A stretch of DNA of 60,372 nucleotides from Bradyrhizobium sp. (GTDB lineage: Bacteria > Pseudomonadota > Alphaproteobacteria > Rhizobiales > Xanthobacteraceae): the NCBI GenBank assembly GCA_028290305.1, contig JAQGKC010000093.1, forward strand, positions 1 to 60,372, written 5' to 3'. The first letter of the stretch is position 1. The number at the start of each line of letters is the position of its first letter. Position numbers and translations under genes: made by a program. The notes beneath the pieces are model-generated. The model saw nothing but the letters and a program-made list of their open reading frames with translations. It was not told where the DNA came from and did no database searches. Shown here piece by piece: positions 34,745 through 41,887 of this stretch.

Positions 34745-35449
34745 TCAACGCACGAGTGCCGACAGCTTGCTTTTGGCTGGCGCCGGGGACGGCGCCGGCG
34801 CTCGCTCGCGGCGAATGGCCATCGCCAGATCCTTGATATGGCTTCGCGCTTCGCGCTCGGCGAGATCGGGATCGCGCTTGCGAATAGCAGCAAGGATTTT
34901 CTCGTGATCGGTGCAGGACTGCGGCAGATGCGTCGGAATGGAATTTCGCTGAATTCGCATCGCCCTCATCTGCGCGAACACCGATTTCAATAACCGTTCG
35001 AGCGTCACATTGCTGGCCGCCCTGAGGATTTCCTCGTGAAACTCAATGGTCCTAGTGTAGTAGCCATCGGCATCTCCGGCGCTAAGGCAAGCGCGCTGCT
35101 CGTCGATGCTGCGTTGAAGAATGGCAAGCTGCCGGTCGGTGATGCTTGAAGCCGCAAGCCGCGCTGCCATTCCTTCGAGCGCCTCGCGGGCGACATACAT
35201 TTCGAGCGCGCGTTCCGGATCGTAATCGATAAGGTAGACCCCTTGCCTGGGCACGACTTCGACGACGCGCTCTGCCTCGAGGCGATTGATCGCGGCCCAC
35301 AACGGAGTGCGGCTCACGCCAAGCTCGCGGCTGAGTTCCTCGACGCTGACCTTGTCGCCAGGACTAAACCGGTCGCCATTCAGCAACATATCGCGAACGA
35401 CGGTGTAAGCGTCCTCGCTTAAATTGGACCGTTTAAGCTTCCGCGCCAT
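34745..35449 (-). CDS. GntR-family (FCD subfamily) transcriptional regulator
   Basis: 234 residues from ATG 35449. Winged helix-turn-helix at residues ~10-75 (AYTVVRDMLLNGDRFSPGDK, LSRELGVSRTPLWAAINRLEAERVVEVVPRQGVYL), then an all-helical FCD effector domain with metal-site residues in EFHEEIL, DHEKILAAI and REARSHI. FCD regulators usually bind carboxylate effectors. It lies between the Liv operon and the ferredoxin reductase gene. Motif copies near its own start and near livH, tctA, ubiD and the flavoprotein gene make it the natural candidate for the local regulator. Confidence 0.9.
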   Translation of the reverse strand: MARKLKRSNLSEDAYTVVRDMLLNGDRFSPGDKVSVEELSRELGVSRTPLWAAINRLEAERVVEVVPRQGVYLIDYDPERALEMYVAREALEGMAARLAASSITDRQLAILQRSIDEQRACLSAGDADGYYTRTIEFHEEILRAASNVTLERLLKSVFAQMRAMRIQRNSIPTHLPQSCTDHEKILAAIRKRDPDLAEREARSHIKDLAMAIRRERAPAPSPAPAKSKLSALVR

Positions 35450-35464
35450 CAAGAGATATCCATA

Positions 35465-35478
35465 CGTTTCATGTTTGA
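35465..35478. promoter_or_regulatory. Weak GntR-type operator candidate (copy c, autoregulation)
   Basis: Plus strand CGT-TTCATGTT-TGA, 16 bases upstream of the GntR gene. It keeps GTTTCAT but diverges on the other side, so it is the weakest of the set. A TAGAAT -10-like hexamer adjoins it on the minus strand. Confidence 0.35.
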
Positions 35479-35569
35479 TTCTACCTCTAGCGGTGAATCG
35501 GCGGCCCCTCAAGCCACATCTGCGCCATCAGCCCGTAAATTCGGCCTCATCACGGCTTCTTCCTGGCCT

Positions 35570-36958
35570 TCATCCTGCAACTGCGAGCTTGCCGGCCGAC
35601 GCCTGCCCTGCTCTCGCAACCTCCAGCATGGCGTCGATATCGACAAATTTCCGACGCGGGCGGCCGGCGGCCTGCCCGGCCTGGCATTCGGCCTCATCGA
35701 TCAATTTCCAGGCCGCGAAATCGACTTGCGTCTCCTTCAGCGGCAACCTCGATCGCTTGTCGTCCGGCTTGGCCGACCAGCGGCCATCCCGAAAATCCGA
35801 AAGCAGGCTGCGAACCGTTTCTACGGCGTCGGCGCGGTTCGTTCCGATCACTCCGTTCGGGCCCCGCTTGATCCAGCCAGCGACATAGAGTGGCGCCAAT
35901 CGCTCCGGCACGGTGCAGACCACGCGGCCTTCAATGTTGGGGATGACGCCGCGGCGTTCATCAAAGGGGACATTGCCGAGCGGACGTCCCTGGAATCCGA
36001 TGCTCGCGATCGCGAGCCCGGCAGGAACCGAATAGGTCTCGCCGCCCGCCACCGCTCTCCTGTTCTCGATGCGCCCCTCGAGTTGATTGCGAACGAATTG
36101 AACCGCGGCGACCTGTTCCGTGCCTTCGACGGCCGTCGGGCTTGTCAGAAAATGCAGATGCAATTCCTTCACAGCCGATCTGGAGACACGATGCGCCGCG
36201 GCCTCCTGCAAGACCGCGATATTTCGTTTGATGGCGGCATTGCCGGGCAATTCCAGGAACGCACATTCTTCCGCATCGAACGCGAGCGCCTGTGGATCGA
36301 TGATGGCCTGAACGTCGGGCATTCCAAGCAGCTCCCGCAACTCCGCGGTCGTAAACGAAGCTTGCGCAGGTCCTCGCCGGCCAACGAGATGAACTTTGCG
36401 GACCCGGCTATGACCAAGCGACTCAAGAGCGTGATCGGCGATATCCGTCTTCGCCAGCCGCGCATGGTCGCTCAGCAGCACACGCGCGATATCGATCCCG
36501 ACGTTACCGTGGCCAATGACCACCGCGGAGTGGTGATCGAAACGCGGTGCAAGCCCGGCGTGGTCCGGATGACCGTTGTACCAGCCGACGAACTCGGTCG
36601 CAGTCAGGCTTTGCGGCAGATCCGCTCCGGGAATCGACAACGGCGTGCCCGCGGACGCGCCATAGGCGAGAATAAGCGCATCGTATCGCGCGCGCAGCGC
36701 GTCCAACGTGATATCACCGCCGATCTCGACGTTGCCGAAAAACGAGAAATTCGGATTCCTGGAAATCGTATCGAAGACCTTGATGACCTGCTTGATGTGC
36801 TGATGATCCGGCGCGACACCTGACCGGACCAGCCCATAAGGCGTCGGCAACCGGTCAAACATATGGACCCGAGCGTCGATGCCGGATTTCAGGATCGCCT
36901 CGGCCGCAAAGAATCCGCTGGGCCCGCTCCCAACGATGGCAATATCCGGATGGGTCAT
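35570..36958 (-). CDS. NADPH-ferredoxin reductase of FprA/adrenodoxin-reductase type
   Basis: 462 residues. FAD fold IAIVGSGPSGFFAAEAIL at the N-terminus, then MFDRLPTPYGLVRSGVAPDHQ, the NADPH fold VVIGHGNVGIDIARVL near residue 165 and VGRRGPAQASFTTAELREL, all diagnostic of the adrenodoxin-reductase/FprA family, which passes electrons from NADPH to ferredoxins. ATG 36958 is two bases after the stop of the ferredoxin gene upstream, so the pair is coupled. It probably feeds the Rieske oxygenase through one or both FdI-type ferredoxins. Confidence 0.92.
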   Translation of the reverse strand: MTHPDIAIVGSGPSGFFAAEAILKSGIDARVHMFDRLPTPYGLVRSGVAPDHQHIKQVIKVFDTISRNPNFSFFGNVEIGGDITLDALRARYDALILAYGASAGTPLSIPGADLPQSLTATEFVGWYNGHPDHAGLAPRFDHHSAVVIGHGNVGIDIARVLLSDHARLAKTDIADHALESLGHSRVRKVHLVGRRGPAQASFTTAELRELLGMPDVQAIIDPQALAFDAEECAFLELPGNAAIKRNIAVLQEAAAHRVSRSAVKELHLHFLTSPTAVEGTEQVAAVQFVRNQLEGRIENRRAVAGGETYSVPAGLAIASIGFQGRPLGNVPFDERRGVIPNIEGRVVCTVPERLAPLYVAGWIKRGPNGVIGTNRADAVETVRSLLSDFRDGRWSAKPDDKRSRLPLKETQVDFAAWKLIDEAECQAGQAAGRPRRKFVDIDAMLEVARAGQASAGKLAVAG

Positions 36959-36960
36959 GA

Positions 36961-37266
36961 TCAGAATCCGTACTGTGCTTTGCGTAGGTCCGCGTTTGGA
37001 AGCGCATCCTGCTTGTCCACAATCACCGGCAGAAGCACCGCGCGTTGCGCGTTGATCTCAATCCAGTGAGACTTGTCGGCCGGCAAGTCTTCAACATCGA
37101 AGATCGCGCCGACCGGGCACGCCGTAAGACATGCACGGCACGATATGCATTCGACCGGATCGACGTAGACCATCCGTTCGTCCTGATGGAAACAGGACAC
37201 CGGGCAAACTGCGACACACTCCGTGAAGCGGCAGTCCGTGCAATTATCGGTGACAACAACGGCCAT
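36961..37266 (-). CDS. 7Fe/8Fe ferredoxin of Azotobacter FdI type (second copy)
   Basis: 101 residues with cysteines at 9, 12, 17, 21, 25, 40, 43, 46 and 50, identical in spacing to the ferredoxin at 24554-24835 and starting with the same MAVVVT. The C-terminal 15 residues (DALPNADLRKAQYGF) are specific to this copy. Directly upstream of the reductase gene and 113 bases downstream of the molybdopterin oxidoreductase gene, so it could serve that enzyme, the Rieske oxygenase, or both. Confidence 0.92.
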   Translation of the reverse strand: MAVVVTDNCTDCRFTECVAVCPVSCFHQDERMVYVDPVECISCRACLTACPVGAIFDVEDLPADKSHWIEINAQRAVLLPVIVDKQDALPNADLRKAQYGF

Positions 37267-37379
37267 CGTTCAATCCCGGTCCGGGCGCTGGAGGCACGAG
37301 CGCGCGCGTTCATAGCTACGAACCCCGTCGGGCGACGAAGCGCATGTTCGCTCGATGGCCGAGCCCCTGCCCCACTCGT

Positions 37380-39422
37380 TCATTCCGCGGCCTCAACGAT
37401 CGCGCGCCGGATGCGGACCTCGACACCGTGCACGCTCGAGCTTTCGGCAAGGTCGGTTTTGCGGCCCGGATTTAGAACATTGACGTTTGCGCCTGACATC
37501 TCGAATTTCGGCCAGCGTCCCTTGTGAAGAAGGATCGTCGAGGCCGGTACCCCTGCATCGAAGCCGACCCGCATCGGCAGTTCGCCCGTCTCATTGAACA
37601 GGATGACGGTTTCGCCCTCGCTCAGGCCGGCGGCCTTCGCCATTACCGGGCTCATGAATCCGGTCTGCGGGCCGATCTGCCGACGAATGCGCTCTTCGCT
37701 TCCATAGCTGCTGTTCATGAGCCAGCTGCTGGCCGGCGACAGGATGCGCCAGGACTCCGCGGGAGGCGGAGCATCGACATGTGGCATCGGCGCGTCGGGC
37801 AGACCGGCGTTCACGAAGGCCGTCCCTGTCAATTCCACTTTTCCCGAGGCCGTCGGAAATTTACCGTCGGCGAAGGGCGTACCGATGTCGTCCTGCCAGA
37901 ATACGGTGCCGCGCGCGGACAATTCCGGAAAACTCAATCCGATGCCGCTCTGGCTGAGAAGCTTCGCGATCATCGCGTCATCTTGTTCAAACAGCAACGG
38001 CTCCGTCAGGCCGCAAGCCGCCGCAAGCTCGCGGAAGATCGCCATGTTCGATCGCGACTCGCAGATGGGTTCCGACGCCTTGGTTTGAGCCGACACCGTC
38101 CAGTCGAAATACGACATCACGAGATCGTCAAACTCGAGAAAACTGGCCGCCGGCAACACGATATCGGCGTAATCGACGGTATCGGTGGGAAAGATATCGA
38201 TCGCCACGTGGAACAGATCTTCCCGTTTCAACGCGCTGACCAGCTTCTTCTGGTTCGGGCTCGATGCAGCCGGATTGCAGTTCCAGGTAAAGAACACGGA
38301 CGAGCGCTGCGGATCTGCGAGCGCCTCGTGCAAGTCCATGTGACTCACGGCTGGTGAGGCTCCCGGCTGAATCTTCCCGCCAGTGACCCAGTCCATGTCG
38401 ATGCCGCGAAATCCAAAGCCGTTCATGTAGAGGACACCTGCGCCCGGCTTCATCATATTTCCGGTTGCGACCGGAAGCAGCGTGCAGGCTCGAAACACAT
38501 TGCCTCCGAACGGCTGGCGCTGAAGACCTTGCCCGAGCCAGAGCAATGAAGGCCCCTTCGCGTAGATTTCGGCGGCCTGCCGGATCAAATCGGCGGGCAC
38601 GCCTGTTTCGGCCTCGGCCCACTCCGGCGTGCAGGCATCGAGCTGCGCTTCGATCGATGGCCAGCCGGTGACATGTGAATCGATGAAGGACCGGTCGACA
38701 AGATCAAGCTTGCGAATGACGTGAATCATCGCGAATGCGAGCGCCGCGTCGCTGCCGGGTCGCGGCTGCAGAAAAAGATCGGCTTCCTGGGCGGTCTTGT
38801 GCCTGATCGGATCGATGACGATACGCGTCGCCTTGCTCGTCTTGAGCCAGTGCCGGTCGACATGCGGCGCGGAGGTGGACGGATTTGCGCCCCAAACCAG
38901 AATGCAGCGGGACTCTTTCACCGTCCGCGGATCGAAGCCGCTCAGGCTGTCTCCGAAGATCAGTTGAAGTGCGGCATGTCCGGCTTTGTTGCAGACAGTG
39001 TCGGGATCGACTTCGGTCGCACCAATGGCGTTGAAGAAACGAAGCGGAAAATTTCCCGCCAGCAATGATACCGTGCCCGTATAATGTGCCTGGATGACTT
39101 TCGACGCGCGGCCGGCCGCGATATGCGGCTTTAGCTTGGCTGCGATCACCGAGATGGCTTCATCCCAACCGATCTGCTCCCATTTCCCCGCTCCCTTCGC
39201 TCCCGTCCGACGCAACGGATGCTGGAGCCGGGATGCCGGATTGATAAAACCCGCATTGTAGGCAACAGCGCATTTTCCGCACAGCGATCCCTTGCTGACG
39301 AAATGCTTCGGATCGCCCAGCACGCGCGCAATCTTGCCGTCACGCCGTTCGACCACAATGCCGCACGCATCGTAACAATCGCGCGGACAGGTCGTGAGAA
39401 CCTTGTCGGGGATCATGTTCAT
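37380..39422 (-). CDS. Molybdopterin (bis-MGD) oxidoreductase of the DMSO-reductase superfamily
   Basis: 680 residues; ATG 39422 with GAGGAGAG nine bases upstream. N-terminal [4Fe-4S] motif TTCPRDCYDACG...KGSLCGKC. Probable metal-ligand loop DPDTVCNKAGHAALQ, with Cys, as in nitrate reductase/formate dehydrogenase-like members. C-terminal MGD-binding domain ends in ...NVLNPGRKTDLAESSSVHGVEVRIRR. No Tat signal, so it is cytoplasmic. Family members oxidise or hydroxylate small molecules, reduce oxo-compounds, or catalyse transhydroxylation of phenols. Next to a ferredoxin and reductase, a ferredoxin-linked redox step on an aromatic intermediate is plausible but unproven. Confidence 0.88.
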   Translation of the reverse strand: MNMIPDKVLTTCPRDCYDACGIVVERRDGKIARVLGDPKHFVSKGSLCGKCAVAYNAGFINPASRLQHPLRRTGAKGAGKWEQIGWDEAISVIAAKLKPHIAAGRASKVIQAHYTGTVSLLAGNFPLRFFNAIGATEVDPDTVCNKAGHAALQLIFGDSLSGFDPRTVKESRCILVWGANPSTSAPHVDRHWLKTSKATRIVIDPIRHKTAQEADLFLQPRPGSDAALAFAMIHVIRKLDLVDRSFIDSHVTGWPSIEAQLDACTPEWAEAETGVPADLIRQAAEIYAKGPSLLWLGQGLQRQPFGGNVFRACTLLPVATGNMMKPGAGVLYMNGFGFRGIDMDWVTGGKIQPGASPAVSHMDLHEALADPQRSSVFFTWNCNPAASSPNQKKLVSALKREDLFHVAIDIFPTDTVDYADIVLPAASFLEFDDLVMSYFDWTVSAQTKASEPICESRSNMAIFRELAAACGLTEPLLFEQDDAMIAKLLSQSGIGLSFPELSARGTVFWQDDIGTPFADGKFPTASGKVELTGTAFVNAGLPDAPMPHVDAPPPAESWRILSPASSWLMNSSYGSEERIRRQIGPQTGFMSPVMAKAAGLSEGETVILFNETGELPMRVGFDAGVPASTILLHKGRWPKFEMSGANVNVLNPGRKTDLAESSSVHGVEVRIRRAIVEAAE

Positions 39423-39467
39423 ACTGCAGCTCTCCTCTTTACATGATCCGACTCGGACCTCGCTGAA

Positions 39468-39483
39468 TGGCCTGCGTCTTGCA
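39468..39483 (+). promoter_or_regulatory. Weak sigma-54-like promoter candidate for tctB
   Basis: TGGCCTGCGTCTTGCA: GG and GC ten bases apart and a good TTGCA, but TGGCCT instead of TGGCAC. It lies 51 bases upstream of the tctB start. Weaker than the other candidates. Confidence 0.3.
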
Positions 39484-39533
39484 AGACCCGTAATGTCGTC
39501 CCCAGCTTCAGTTTGACTCCAGCGAGGCCATGC

Positions 39534-40004
39534 ATGCGTCCCAACCCCTTGCGCCCTCTCGTCAGCAACGCCGATTTCGTCGGCGGCATCATCACCATTG
39601 CGGTCGCAGGCTTTCTGTTCTTGAACGCCCGCGATCTTCGATTCGGGACCATCAGCGCGCCCGACGCGGGCTTTTTTCCAAAATTGCTTTCCGCCATTTT
39701 GGCTATTGCTGGATTAGGCCTGATGGCACGGTCAATCTTTGAAAAAGAGGCACTGGCTGAATTCACCGCGCGCAGTTGGGCTGTTCCGCTCGGAGCGGCG
39801 GCGCTGCTTTTGTATGCCGCGCTGATCGACAAGCTCGGTTTTGTTCTTTGCACGGTCGCGATCATGTTTCTCCTCATGACGGTCTATGGAAGACTGCGCT
39901 GGGCGGTCTCGCTCGTCGTATCGATTTCAGCGGTCGCTGTTTGCTATCTCTGTTTCACCGAACTCGGCGTTCCGCTTCCCCAGGGCGTTCTCAACTTCTT
40001 CTGA
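39534..40004 (+). CDS. TctB-family subunit of the island's tripartite tricarboxylate transporter
   Basis: 156 residues from ATG 39534 (GAGG nine bases upstream). Four helices; SNADFVGGIITIAVAGFLFL, then SAPDAGFFPKLLSAILAI are TctB-typical. Transcribed divergently from the molybdopterin oxidoreductase and convergently to tctA, although tctB and tctA products must form one complex. The tctC gene is 4.7 kb further on. Confidence 0.85.
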   Translation: MRPNPLRPLVSNADFVGGIITIAVAGFLFLNARDLRFGTISAPDAGFFPKLLSAILAIAGLGLMARSIFEKEALAEFTARSWAVPLGAAALLLYAALIDKLGFVLCTVAIMFLLMTVYGRLRWAVSLVVSISAVAVCYLCFTELGVPLPQGVLNFF

Positions 40005-40047
40005 TGCTGTTGACGAGATGCGGTCCGCGCCGCCTTTCACGAGGCAC

Positions 40048-41589
40048 CTAGGCAATCTTGCGCTCGATGGATTGCGCGGACGGCAAGACTGCCTTGTGAC
40101 GCCACACCGAAACCAGTCCCGAAACCGCCGGCCAGGCGCCAATCAGCGCGGCCGCGGCCACCAGCGAACCCGCGATCGGCCGGTTGACGAAGATTCCAAA
40201 GTCGCCCTTGGACATGATCAATGACTGGCGCAGCGACGTCTCCATGATGGGGCCAATCACAAAGGCAAGGACCAAAGGCGGCAGGGGAAAATCGAACTTC
40301 CGCATGACATAGCCGAGCAGACCGAACACCGTCATGGACGCGATATCGGCGGGATTGTTATTGACCCCGTAAGCGCCGGCGAGACATGCCAGCACGATGA
40401 TGGGCACAAGAATGCTGTTCGGTACCAGCGTGATCTTGGACAGGTGGCCGATCAGAGGCAGCATCGCGCACAGCAACATGCAGTTTCCAACGAACATGCT
40501 GGTCACGATAGCCCAAAACATTTCCGGATGCTGGATCATCAGGGTCGGCCCAGGCGTAATTCCGTGCAGCATGAAGGCTCCGAGCATGAGCGCCATCACC
40601 GCATTTTCCGGCAGGCCCAGTGTCAGCAGCGGAATAAAGCCGGCGCAGGTGGCGGCGTTGGCCGCGGCCTCCGGTGCGGCGACCCCGCCGACCGCGCCTC
40701 CGCCGAAGTTCTGCGACGGATGCCGCCACCGCTTCGCCGTCGCATAGGCGAGATAGGAGGAAACTGTGGCGCCGCCACCTGGAAGAAGACCGACGAAAAA
40801 TCCCACCAGCGTGCCTTGCATCAGCGGACGCGCCGCCGCCTGCCAGTCCTCCCGCGTCGGCAACACCTCGCGCAGACCTCTCGGTGCGCCAACCGGCGCG
40901 GTCGTTGTAATCTTCTGTTCCAAAAGGGAAAAGACTTCCGAAATTCCAAACAACCCCATGACCATGGGCACCAGATCAATGCCTGATTGCAGATTCAGGG
41001 AGCCAAACGTAAAGCGCGCCGTGCTTCGGACGGGATCGAGACCCACCGTTCCCAGAAGAAGCCCGAATATGGTGACCAGGATCGCCTTGATGATGGAGTT
41101 GGTCGCGAGATAGCTGACCAATGTCAACCCGAGCAGGGTCAGCGCGAAATATTCGGGTGGCCCGAAGCTCAGGGCAAAGTCGGCGAGCCACGGCGCCAGC
41201 AAACCCAACCCGACGATGCCGAACATTCCCGCGATGAAGGCACTGAACATCGAAATGCCCAGCGCGACGCCCGCGCGTCCCTGCTTGGTCAGTTCGTATC
41301 CGTCGATCGCGACCATCACGGAAGCGGATTCACCTGGCAGACGCAACAGGATCGAAGTTATCGAACCGCCATACATCGATCCGTACCAGATGCCCGACAG
41401 CATGATGATCGCCGTCGCGGTATCGAGGAAATAGGTGATCGGCAAAAGCAGCGCGATTGTCGCGGCGGAACCGAGCCCCGGTAAAATACCAACGACGACG
41501 CCGAGCGAGACGCCGACAAAGCAAAACAGCAAGCTCATCGGCTGAAGCGAAATCGAAAACCCGTGGGCAATGTTGACGAGGGTATTCAA
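40048..41589 (-). CDS. TctA-family permease of the island's tripartite tricarboxylate transporter
   Basis: 513 residues with ~12 helices. Start TTG 41589 (GGGAGG five bases upstream). GILPGLGSAATIALLLPIT, GIWYGSMYGGSITSILLRLPGESASVMVAIDG and LLPGGGATVSSYLAYATAKR are the two TctA signature loops. Sodium- or proton-coupled uptake of a di- or tricarboxylate, or aromatic carboxylate delivered by TctC (44744-45703). Divergent from ubiD across a 298-base region with paired sigma-54 and operator elements. Confidence 0.92.
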   Translation of the reverse strand: MNTLVNIAHGFSISLQPMSLLFCFVGVSLGVVVGILPGLGSAATIALLLPITYFLDTATAIIMLSGIWYGSMYGGSITSILLRLPGESASVMVAIDGYELTKQGRAGVALGISMFSAFIAGMFGIVGLGLLAPWLADFALSFGPPEYFALTLLGLTLVSYLATNSIIKAILVTIFGLLLGTVGLDPVRSTARFTFGSLNLQSGIDLVPMVMGLFGISEVFSLLEQKITTTAPVGAPRGLREVLPTREDWQAAARPLMQGTLVGFFVGLLPGGGATVSSYLAYATAKRWRHPSQNFGGGAVGGVAAPEAAANAATCAGFIPLLTLGLPENAVMALMLGAFMLHGITPGPTLMIQHPEMFWAIVTSMFVGNCMLLCAMLPLIGHLSKITLVPNSILVPIIVLACLAGAYGVNNNPADIASMTVFGLLGYVMRKFDFPLPPLVLAFVIGPIMETSLRQSLIMSKGDFGIFVNRPIAGSLVAAAALIGAWPAVSGLVSVWRHKAVLPSAQSIERKIA

Positions 41590-41639
41590 GCCGACCTCCC
41601 ACTGGCAGCGCGGCGGTACGCCGTGTGGACCAAAAGCTT

Positions 41640-41655
41640 AGCAAGCACCGTGCCA
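41640..41655 (-). promoter_or_regulatory. Sigma-54-type (-24/-12) promoter for tctA
   Basis: On the minus strand TGGCACGGTGCTTGCT, an exact TGGCACG-N4-TTGCT match, 51 bases upstream of the tctA start. Confidence 0.75.
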
Positions 41656-41671
41656 AAACCGGCATGTAGAA

Positions 41672-41685
41672 TGTTTCATTTTACA
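41672..41685. promoter_or_regulatory. GntR-regulon-type operator candidate (copy d)
   Basis: Plus strand TGT-TTCATTTT-ACA. It lies about 48 bases upstream of the predicted tctA transcription start, in opposite orientation to copy e on the ubiD side. Confidence 0.6.
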
Positions 41686-41702
41686 ATCCATTTTCAGGGT
41701 CC

Positions 41703-41765
41703 TTGACAGCAAGGTCAATGGACGCCTGCTCAATATTTTGGCCTAAATGGTGCTTATTTAAGCAC
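41703..41765. promoter_or_regulatory. Two palindromes in the middle of the tctA-ubiD intergenic region
   Basis: TTGAC-AGCAAG-GTCAA at 41703-41718 and GTGCTTA-TT-TAAGCAC at 41750-41765, both with perfect arms. They lie about 80 and 130 bases from the two predicted sigma-54 start sites, the usual distance for enhancer-binding-protein sites. No such activator gene is in the window. Confidence 0.45.
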
Positions 41766-41790
41766 GATAACTTCGAAACAGGACCGGATA

Positions 41791-41804
41791 TGTGAAATGA
41801 AACA
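41791..41804. promoter_or_regulatory. GntR-regulon-type operator candidate (copy e)
   Basis: Plus strand TGT-GAAATGAA-ACA, the exact reverse complement of TGT-TTCATTTC-ACA. About 43 bases upstream of the predicted ubiD transcription start. Confidence 0.6.
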
Positions 41805-41814
41805 TTTTTTACTC

Positions 41815-41830
41815 TGGCACAATTGTTGCT
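41815..41830 (+). promoter_or_regulatory. Sigma-54-type (-24/-12) promoter for the ubiD operon
   Basis: TGGCACAATTGTTGCT: perfect TGGCAC and TTGCT with GG and GC ten bases apart, 57 bases upstream of the ubiD start. Confidence 0.7.
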
Positions 41831-41887
41831 CTGTTTTCGGGGCGATAATGCACACCCACGCTTGGTCGTCCGAGGAAGCAGCAGCCC

